Below, piece after piece: positions 13,227 through 19,084 of a stretch of 19,084 bases of DNA (positions are counted from its first letter, which is position 1; every line of letters starts with the position of its first letter). The notes under the pieces are model-generated. The model searched no databases. It was given only the letters and a program-made list of their open reading frames with translations, and had not been told where the DNA came from. The DNA is taken from NCBI GenBank assembly GCA_049517655.1, contig JBEKRQ010000007.1:1-19084 (forward strand), in the 5' to 3' direction. Source of the stretch: UBA11358 sp049517655. Its GTDB lineage: Bacteria > Verrucomicrobiota > Verrucomicrobiia > Limisphaerales > UBA11358. A program made the position numbers and the translations under genes.

Positions 13227-15284
13227 TCACGCAGCGCCGGGAACGCTTGAATCCATCGGCAATGAAACGCGCACGGTGGCAGGCTGTCCGGCCTGCGGCG
13301 GGACGATTTCGAGTCTGCCGTGGTGCGTTTCAATGATTTTCCGGCTGACGGCCAGACCCAGACCGAGGCCGACATTCCGCGTGGTGAAAAATGGCGCGGG
13401 CGCTTTCCTGGCCGCTTCCGGGGTGAAGCCCGCGCCATTGTCTTGAACTTCAATCTGAAGGTCGCGTGTGCCTTCCTTGTTTAGGCCGGTGTGCAGCCGC
13501 ACGCCGACCGTGGGTTCCTTTGGATTGGCTTGCAGCGCGTTGAGCATGATTTCGGCAAGCGCGTGTTTGAGCGCCACACGGTCGCCGGTGATGACGATGG
13601 ATTCGCCGCCGTTTTCGCATCGCAGTTGTGTGGTCTCGGAGGGCTGATGCTTGCGCGCCTCCTGATAGGCCTCTTCGATGAGCAGTTCGATGGGAAACGC
13701 CTGTGGTTCCGACTCGTCTTCGCGCGCGAGAAAACGCATTTGATTGAGCAAACGTGAAACGCGCTTGACGCCGTCGGCGAGCGCATGGTCGAGCGACTTG
13801 CGAAATTCAGCGTCCCGGTATTTTTCCCGAAGCAACTGCTGGTGTGTGGAGAGCGGCACCATCGCATTGCCGATTTCGTGCGCAAGGCGGTCGGCCATGG
13901 CTTTGATGAGCCGCAAATTGGCGGCCTCAACTTCCAAGTGGCGCAACTGCTCGGTTTGCGTGAAGTCTTCCGCCGTGAGCAAAGCCGAAACGGGCACAGA
14001 GGAATCTCCCCGCTGGAACGGCACGACGGTGATGTTGTAAACCGTGCCTGGGGAATTTTCCGGTTCATAACGGAACGGCCCCATGGCCGCGCCGGTGTGC
14101 AGAACCTGGTAAATCTTCGCGCCGAGAATCTGCGGCAAATCGCTGAATTCCAGTTCGCCGGTGCGCCGGTTTTTTGGGCCGAAATGGCGGCGCGCGGCTT
14201 TGTTGACGTGGAGCACTTTCAAATCGCGCCCGACGACAATGCAAGCGCTGCTCAATTCGCGCAGCACGTCAGCCATCATCTCGTTGTTGCCGGCGAGCTG
14301 GTCGTGCAGCCAGATGTTGCGGAGTGCAAGGCCGACCTGTTCAAGCAAATGGAAAATCAGTTCCAGCTCGGTGTTGACAAGCGGTTCACCGGTGACGCGC
14401 CCGTCAAAAACGGCGACGCCCACAATCGTTTCACGGTCTAGGACCGGCACGGCAACCTGCGCGCCGAGCAATTGAAATTCCCTTTGCGTATCGGCGTCGG
14501 CGCAGGCTTCGCCGCCGTCGCGCCGGAGAATTCTACCCAGCCGGACGAGCTGGCCGCCGATGCCGGCGTCGAGCGACAGTTCAAAATTTTCGAGCACGTC
14601 CTGTGAAATGCCGATGGCGGCGGTGGCGCGAAGACTCCGGCTGTTGTCTGGGGTCGCCGTCTCGCTGATCGGCATGACAGGGCGGTTCAGGAAAATGGCG
14701 GCGCGATTGACGCTAAGAATTTCGCGAAGAAACAGGAGAAATTGTTTGAGCATCGCCTCGGCATTCAGGGAATGCGTGAGGATGGATGAAAAATCGCGCA
14801 GGACGCCCAGCGTTTGCGACGTGTTGACGAAGCGGCTGGGGAACGATTCCGTCGTGTGGGAAAACGCCGCTTGCTGCGGCAGGAACGATGTAGGCGCCGG
14901 CGCTTGAGTGGCGCGCTGATGATGGGGCGCAGCCCACAGGCGTTCCAGCAAGGAATTGAGCAGCCGGGTTCGAACGGGCTTGGTGAGCACGTGTGTGACG
15001 CCGTGCAAGAACGCTTCTTCTTCCCATTCGGATTGGCTGGCGGCGGTGTAGGCGATAATGGGGCATTTGCCGTCGCGCCGGCGGAGCCGTTCAATCACCC
15101 AAACACCCTGAACGCCGATGAGATCAACATCCAGAATGCACGCGCTGGCCAGCCTGTGCATCAACAACGGCTCGGCTTCCTCCACCCCGATTCGATGAAC
15201 TATGCGATATTCCTCCGGGTTCAGACCCGCCCGAATCACTTCGGCGAAGTCTGGATGAGGCGACAACACCAAAATGGTTTTCAT
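13227..15284 (-). CDS. REC-GAF-PAS histidine kinase
   Basis: Predicted 685 residues from ATG at 15284-15282, preceded by a weak AGAGAA; the open frame reaches 15437, but the receiver fold begins here (MKTILVLSPHPD). Order: receiver-like domain 1-115 with Asp52 in ACILDVDLIG and Lys in HVLTKPV; a GAF domain about 165-330 (LFLREILSVNRAAIFLN, VAVPVLDRETIVGVAVFDG, LEQVGLALRNIW); a PAS domain about 345-450 (ELSSACIVVGRDLKVLHVNKAA); and a histidine kinase. The kinase shows H-box LAHEIGNAMVPL with His469, N-box LAEIMLNALQANP, G1 DNGAGFTPEAA and G2 GLGLGLAVSRK. No membrane span, so it is a soluble kinase whose activity may be gated by an upstream kinase acting on the N-terminal receiver. The partner regulator is not in the window. 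Confidence 0.93.
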   Translation of the reverse strand: MKTILVLSPHPDFAEVIRAGLNPEEYRIVHRIGVEEAEPLLMHRLASACILDVDLIGVQGVWVIERLRRRDGKCPIIAYTAASQSEWEEEAFLHGVTHVLTKPVRTRLLNSLLERLWAAPHHQRATQAPAPTSFLPQQAAFSHTTESFPSRFVNTSQTLGVLRDFSSILTHSLNAEAMLKQFLLFLREILSVNRAAIFLNRPVMPISETATPDNSRSLRATAAIGISQDVLENFELSLDAGIGGQLVRLGRILRRDGGEACADADTQREFQLLGAQVAVPVLDRETIVGVAVFDGRVTGEPLVNTELELIFHLLEQVGLALRNIWLHDQLAGNNEMMADVLRELSSACIVVGRDLKVLHVNKAARRHFGPKNRRTGELEFSDLPQILGAKIYQVLHTGAAMGPFRYEPENSPGTVYNITVVPFQRGDSSVPVSALLTAEDFTQTEQLRHLEVEAANLRLIKAMADRLAHEIGNAMVPLSTHQQLLREKYRDAEFRKSLDHALADGVKRVSRLLNQMRFLAREDESEPQAFPIELLIEEAYQEARKHQPSETTQLRCENGGESIVITGDRVALKHALAEIMLNALQANPKEPTVGVRLHTGLNKEGTRDLQIEVQDNGAGFTPEAARKAPAPFFTTRNVGLGLGLAVSRKIIETHHGRLEIVPPQAGQPATVRVSLPMDSSVPGAA

Positions 15285-15469
15285 TGTTCTCTGAGTCAGT
15301 GACGGTGATGCTCGAATCCAGTCACTGGCGGAGATAATCCATAAATTAAGCCCAAAAGTCAATCTAATCTTGCAAGGAGGCAGAAAAATTTTCCGCCACG
15401 AAGCAAAAATCAAGGGGAAGTGAGCAATTTTTCCCACAAATTCTCGTTGAGCAGCGCTTTTCTGAGAAA

Positions 15470-15586
15470 ATCGTCGAGGTGGAGTTGAAACAAAAGGGCA
15501 CCGAACTGCACGCCGCGACCGTCGTCGGCGACACCGTCGTCGATCCGTTCAAGGACACCAGCTCGGTGGCGATGAATCCCGCAATT
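15470..15586 (+). pseudogene. hppA: Fragment of a membrane-bound (H+/Na+) pyrophosphatase gene
   Basis: In the frame passing through 15521 the plus strand encodes KGTELHAATVVGDTVVDPFK, then DTSSVAMNPAI. This matches the highly conserved late loop of membrane pyrophosphatases (KGSxxHxAxVVGDTVGDPFKDTSGPxxNxLI), with one Gly-to-Val change in GDTVGDP. Similarity ends at about 15586, three bases before the stop codon of the opposite-strand hydrolase gene. Weaker similarity upstream (to about 15422) is possible. No start codon and no other part of the 650-750-residue enzyme is present, so this is a relic, probably left by a deletion or a transfer event. Confidence 0.7.
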
Positions 15587-15588
15587 CC

Positions 15589-17094
15589 CTACCAACTCGT
15601 AACGGAGGGCGTTGGTGCGGCTTGCCACTTATCACCATTCCAGAACTCGGCTTGATGCTGTGAACCCAGCCGCGCCGGCACACCTGCGGCACGAAGGGCG
15701 GCAACGTAGATGGTTTGAAATCCGGCTTCATCTGTAATTTGCATCAGCCAAATCACAGGTACCTCTTGGGGCAAGTTTGGCGCTGTGGCAATGGTCACAC
15801 GCTCACGCAGATGGCGCACGACTATCTTGGCTGCGTCTTCCGGCGATGTTTCGTGACGAATGCACGGGTAAAATTCCTCCCACAGCGATCGTCGCCAATT
15901 TAGTTGTTCGTCAGGATTGCCGGTAATGACCGGTGACAACACAAAGTCCCGATACATCCGGTCGTCCACCTGCCAATTAACCAGCTCACGATTGTAACCG
16001 GACAGTCCAACATGTTCCAACAGGGTTTTCAACCTCTGTCCGCGCCAGATTGGTTGTGCCACCAGATACTCAAAATCCATGCGTTCCTTCGGTTGTACTA
16101 AAAATCGTCGGGCAATGGCTGACGTCGTGTCACTGACCGCGAACAAAGGTGTGACCAAATGAAGAGCCATTACCGACAGCGCCCCGATTGCAAGCAACAC
16201 CACAAGCCATCGGAGCCCGATTTCACTGCGACTCAATTGGGTTTTGACCGGTTGAGTTTTCGCACACGACCTCCCAATCAACCAACCACCGGCCCATATT
16301 GCCGCCAGCAGCCACCATAACCACAGCGGTGGCGCTTTTGCCTGCCACTGGGCAATGGAACGATAATTTTGCCAAACGTTCTTTCCAATCAAATGTGTCA
16401 GGCAATATTCACCCGCCGCGCGAAAAATGATCCCGTTCTCCGGGTTCAAAGTGTGGGGTAACCCCGGCATTACTTTGACTTCAGTCGACACACTATTGGT
16501 TTGTAACTCTGAAGCCAATTGTTCCGTATCTGCCACTGGAAATATTTCATCTCGTTCTCCGTGGACGAAGAGGAATGAACAATGCAACAATCCCAATTCG
16601 CTCTTGTAATAGTCATCCTGGATTCCCATCCCACTTAATTGGACAAGCAATCGTGGTTGCCGTTCCGGGTGTTGTAACACAAAATCAAGCATGTAAATTG
16701 CTCCTCGGCTTTCTCCGATCCAAGCGATGGCGTTCGTGTTTACCCAGCTTTGCTTGTCCAAGTAATGAAGCAGTTCTTGGAATTGCATGTCAAACACGGC
16801 CTCATTTGTTTGATTATATTCCAAACTCACGGCAGCCAGGCCAAGTTCAGCCATTTGCCGGAGGTCGTCGCCATCCTTCAACAGATCTCCGCTGTTCCAA
16901 TGGGCAAACACCATAACCGGGTACCGACGCAGCGGTTTCGGCAAAATAGCGACGCAGCGGAAAGATTGGTGATCCGGGATTCCAAGCGTGAACCATTTCC
17001 GCATAAACGGATCGCGTTCCCTGGCCCATCCCAATGCGCCCAGGAAAAGCAGGATGATCAGTCCTCCCCAGATTAAATTTTGTCGTGTCGTCAC
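15589..17094 (-). CDS. Membrane protein: alpha/beta hydrolase plus transglutaminase-like domain
   Basis: Predicted 501 residues from GTG at 17094-17092. An N-terminal anchor or signal (about 8-22, IWGGLIILLFLGALGW) is followed by an alpha/beta hydrolase (about 45-235) with nucleophile elbow GESRG (Ser129), Asp182 in HGERDEIFP and His214 in GLPHTL. Two membrane spans follow (about 258-275, LWLWWLLAAIWAGGWLIG; about 292-315, LRWLVVLLAIGALSVMAL). The C-terminal region (about 400-495) resembles a transglutaminase core: EDAAKIVVRHLRERVTI, ITDEAGFQTIYVAALRAAGVPARL, AEFWNGDKWQAAP. The position usually held by the catalytic Cys appears not to be Cys, so that domain may be inactive. It starts 55 bases after the O-antigen-ligase-family gene, so the pair probably forms one unit acting on cell-surface material. 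The specific reaction is unknown. Confidence 0.8.
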   Translation of the reverse strand: MTTRQNLIWGGLIILLFLGALGWARERDPFMRKWFTLGIPDHQSFRCVAILPKPLRRYPVMVFAHWNSGDLLKDGDDLRQMAELGLAAVSLEYNQTNEAVFDMQFQELLHYLDKQSWVNTNAIAWIGESRGAIYMLDFVLQHPERQPRLLVQLSGMGIQDDYYKSELGLLHCSFLFVHGERDEIFPVADTEQLASELQTNSVSTEVKVMPGLPHTLNPENGIIFRAAGEYCLTHLIGKNVWQNYRSIAQWQAKAPPLWLWWLLAAIWAGGWLIGRSCAKTQPVKTQLSRSEIGLRWLVVLLAIGALSVMALHLVTPLFAVSDTTSAIARRFLVQPKERMDFEYLVAQPIWRGQRLKTLLEHVGLSGYNRELVNWQVDDRMYRDFVLSPVITGNPDEQLNWRRSLWEEFYPCIRHETSPEDAAKIVVRHLRERVTIATAPNLPQEVPVIWLMQITDEAGFQTIYVAALRAAGVPARLGSQHQAEFWNGDKWQAAPTPSVTSW

Positions 17095-17149
17095 AGAACG
17101 ATGATTCAGGATGAATTCCTATGCGTGCAAATCCTTTTTGCAACAACCA

Positions 17150-18613
17150 CTACGCTGGAACAGCAATTTTTGCCGGAGTTGACCTGGCTACTCCCAATTC
17201 CAGCAAAATCCAGAACATTGATGCCGTGGGCAGGTTGAATAGCCCGCCATCAAACCAGAAACCGACAAGCAGGACAATTGCTCCTGCTCGACAAACAGTC
17301 TTTGACCAGTCCACCCCCCGGATTTCGGATTTATCGAATTCTGAATTCTGTTTCAACGACAGCCAAATATACATTCCAAAACAAAACAGCGCTGGGATTC
17401 CAAGCGTTGCGCCGAGCATAAAATAATCATTCAAGTAAATAGCAGCAGCTTCCTCGCTTTTGACTGGGCGGTAGTAATTGTCATACATGCGTTCCGGCTG
17501 ATTCCAACCTGCGCCCAACCACGGGTGTTCCGCCATGATTTGCAGTGCTCCTTCCCATGCACTAAGCCGATTGCGCCATGAAAAATCATTCATATTCCCG
17601 ACCGAGACAGCTCGCCTTGCAATTGCACCGTCTGTTTGCCTGGATTGCCAAAAAGCCAAAGCGCAAAGCGAAAGAACGATAATTGCCAAGAAAGGAGCGT
17701 TTCTGCGAAGCCATTGGCTGAAAGTTGAAAACTGCTCGCCTCGGCGCAGCCTTTGGCGAAGCCTGGGAAAACTGAAAACTTTATTTACCAAATACGCCAG
17801 GCCGCAAATAGCCGCCATCCACGCACCGCGACTGTAACTATGCAACAACCCACGGGCCATCAGACCAGCCGCAATAAGACACAAAACCACGAAAATAACT
17901 TTCCACCACCTTCCGTATCCTTTCCAACTCCCGGCATTTGATTTGCTGAAAACTAAAAACCCAAAATTCAAAACTGCGCTGCCTATGGCAAGCACAATTC
18001 CCATTCCCATAAGCAATCCGAAGATGTTCGGATTATCCCAAGGGCCGGACCAACGCGCGTGACTGCGATACTCAAAGACAAGCCCCGAATCCACATTCCA
18101 AACCGAAGCCAAAACCAGCAGAATCATCAGCAAGGACACGACCAATACCCCAAAATTATTTCTGACGTCCGACTTCTGATTTCTCATTTCAAAACAAGTC
18201 CATACTGCTGCTCCCTGCCCTAGCACCGCACCGGCCAGCAAAGTTATGGCTTGAATGGAAGGTGAATAGTTAAAAGCATAAACGACTGCGTTGATGAGTA
18301 ATACACAAGCGAGCCAAAACATTGGATGCGTAAAAACCGGAGGGCCAAGTCCCAAGATACTATGACTTGAAAATTGAGACTCGCGAAACTCGCCTCTCCG
18401 AAAGTAAAAAAAAGGGAAGGCAACGAAATAAATTCCCAAGCACAAAAAAATCAGCCATTGAGTTTGTGGATCACGCAAAACAGCGTTGATTTCTGTTACA
18501 ATTGAACCAAGGAAACCGGAGGATGTTTCCCGAACACTGTCAGCAAATAGACAAATAAACAGCCCCGATGCCATTACACCCAATCTAAGGACTGCTGAAA
18601 GTATTTTACTCAT
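17150..18613 (-). CDS. O-antigen ligase family (Wzy/WaaL-type) membrane protein
   Basis: Predicted 487 residues from ATG 18613-18611. About ten to twelve hydrophobic spans are seen, for example LGVMASGLFICLFA, WLIFLCLGIYFVAFPFFYF, FWLACVLLINAVVYAF, NFGVLVVSLLMILLVLASV and FLAIIVLSLCALAFW. Between them are the features of the Wzy_C/O-antigen ligase superfamily: WSGPWDNPNIFGLLMGMG, HSYSRGAWMA and the large periplasmic loop with SWRNRLSAWEGALQIMAEHPWLGAGW. Family members join or polymerise polysaccharide units at the periplasmic face; which of ligase, polymerase or protein glycosylase applies cannot be decided. Local DNA is clearly more AT-rich than the first 15 kb, suggesting separate origin. 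The hydrolase/transglutaminase-like gene follows directly. Confidence 0.85.
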   Translation of the reverse strand: MSKILSAVLRLGVMASGLFICLFADSVRETSSGFLGSIVTEINAVLRDPQTQWLIFLCLGIYFVAFPFFYFRRGEFRESQFSSHSILGLGPPVFTHPMFWLACVLLINAVVYAFNYSPSIQAITLLAGAVLGQGAAVWTCFEMRNQKSDVRNNFGVLVVSLLMILLVLASVWNVDSGLVFEYRSHARWSGPWDNPNIFGLLMGMGIVLAIGSAVLNFGFLVFSKSNAGSWKGYGRWWKVIFVVLCLIAAGLMARGLLHSYSRGAWMAAICGLAYLVNKVFSFPRLRQRLRRGEQFSTFSQWLRRNAPFLAIIVLSLCALAFWQSRQTDGAIARRAVSVGNMNDFSWRNRLSAWEGALQIMAEHPWLGAGWNQPERMYDNYYRPVKSEEAAAIYLNDYFMLGATLGIPALFCFGMYIWLSLKQNSEFDKSEIRGVDWSKTVCRAGAIVLLVGFWFDGGLFNLPTASMFWILLELGVARSTPAKIAVPA

Positions 18614-18799
18614 TGCTGATGATCGTGGTTATTCAACATAAATTAATTTAACGATACGCAGTTGCAACCTCTCAGGTGTCGCCACCGAAATATTTTCCGC
18701 GATGCAAACGGCCCCAAAGTCAGCCGGTTCATTCGTTGAAAAGACTCATTTCTTTGTACCCTGTGGGAGGCTGCTGAAAAGATCAATTCGTGAATTTTT

Positions 18800-18924
18800 G
18801 CCTTTATGTCAGGAAGGCTGGCGTGTTGGCAAACGGCACATTCAGCGGCTGCCCCGTCATGCACAAACTCATCACCCTCCTTAACCACCTATTTAAAAAT
18901 CCCCACTTCCAGCTTGCAACTTAA
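18800..18924 (+). pseudogene. Degenerate 3' end of an IS110-type transposase gene (tentative)
   Basis: One frame reads IFAFMSGRLACWQTAHSAAA; the next, from about 18856, reads VMHKLITLLNHLFKNPHFQL and then stops at TAA 18922-18924. Joined by one frameshift, this resembles the C-terminus of IS110/IS116-family transposases (xRAFYxRLLAxGKxxxxAL followed by AVMRKLLxLLNxLLKNPxF). No upstream transposase part is readable (a stop codon precedes the first block), so it would be a dead remnant. Tentative because the match is short and judged from memory of the family. Confidence 0.45.
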
Positions 18925-18957
18925 GACCGTTGCTCGCCCCACTTTGTGGAACCAGTT

Positions 18958-19084
18958 CTAATAATCCGTCAGAATGAATTTCGCCACCGCTTCATAACGT
19001 TCCCTCTCCAGTTTTGTGCTGTTGAGAATGTGCGTAGCGTTGGAATGATGAATAATCTTCGTGCCGATTAGTTGACGGCATGCA
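18958..19084 (-). CDS. 3' end of an unidentified gene (partial)
   Basis: The minus strand is open from the window edge to TAG at 18960-18958, giving the last 41 residues of a protein: RQLIGTKIIHHSNATHILNS, then TKLERERYEAVAKFILTDY. The segment looks like real coding sequence (balanced composition, ends in an amphipathic helix), but I cannot assign it to a family. It lies upstream of the O-antigen-ligase-family gene on the same strand, separated by the transposase remnant, so it may be another polysaccharide-locus gene. Confidence 0.45.
   Translation of the reverse strand, partial: ACRQLIGTKIIHHSNATHILNSTKLERERYEAVAKFILTDY

Noticed and set aside
13117..15437. Long antisense frames opposite kinase and Mla genes, and the 51-codon upstream extension of the minus-strand kinase
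   Set aside because: They have the composition of shadow frames in GC-rich coding DNA; the kinase receiver fold begins naturally at ATG 15284.
18643..18888. 81-residue minus-strand frame near the window end
   Set aside because: No recognisable domain or ribosome-binding site, and it overlaps the probable transposase remnant on the other strand.
1..19084. tRNA, rRNA or riboswitch genes
   Set aside because: None seen by eye on either strand.

Overview
The window looks like chromosomal DNA from a Gram-negative environmental bacterium, most likely a verrucomicrobium of the Pedosphaera/Limisphaerales kind. That placement is inferred from protein style: an ice-binding/choice-of-anchor-D secreted protein with a C-terminal segment ending in a YRFYRV-type motif, small stress-type membrane proteins, Mla-type lipid transport genes and an outer-membrane beta-barrel. 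No RNA gene allows a firm taxonomic call. Shine-Dalgarno signals are present at some small genes and absent at most large ones.

Layout. (1) 1-2131: 3' part of a PAS/PAS hybrid histidine kinase, followed by a response-regulator gene cut off after about 46 residues. (2) 2154-4916: an MlaA-like outer-membrane lipid-transport domain fused to an alpha/beta hydrolase, then a multi-pass membrane protein. (3) 5084-8236: a secreted ice-binding-like (DUF3494) adhesin with two 122-residue repeats and an outer-membrane beta-barrel. This pair lies between the intact membrane-protein gene and a truncated, twice-deleted copy of it (8246-8627). (4) 8724-9690: a small-protein cluster with a coiled-coil lipoprotein, a very basic 39-residue protein and an entericidin-like lipoprotein. 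(5) 9703-11644: MlaE-type permease and MlaD-type MCE protein, with only a 21-codon ORF where the MlaF ATPase would be expected. (6) 11775-13159: an Lmo0937-like small membrane protein, a DUF3185 protein and a histone-deacetylase-family enzyme. (7) 13227-15284 (minus): REC-GAF-PAS-histidine kinase. (8) 15470-15586: fragment of a membrane pyrophosphatase gene. (9) 15589-18613 (minus): a hydrolase/transglutaminase-like membrane protein downstream of an O-antigen-ligase-family protein, in visibly AT-richer DNA. (10) 18800-19084: a probable IS110-type transposase remnant and the 3' end of an unidentified minus-strand gene.

Theme. Much of the window concerns the cell envelope: lipid transport between membranes (MlaA fusion, MlaE, MlaD), small envelope lipoproteins and membrane peptides, and surface polysaccharide. 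A 42-bp intergenic element (GTAGGGTWACACCCCATAG core) occurs upstream of the lipoprotein and the Lmo0937-like gene. A palindromic relative lies upstream of the ice-binding gene, so the three units may share a regulator. There are many broken genes and breakpoints (truncated regulator, duplicated membrane gene, missing ATPase, pyrophosphatase fragment, transposase fragment), so the region appears to have been rearranged repeatedly.
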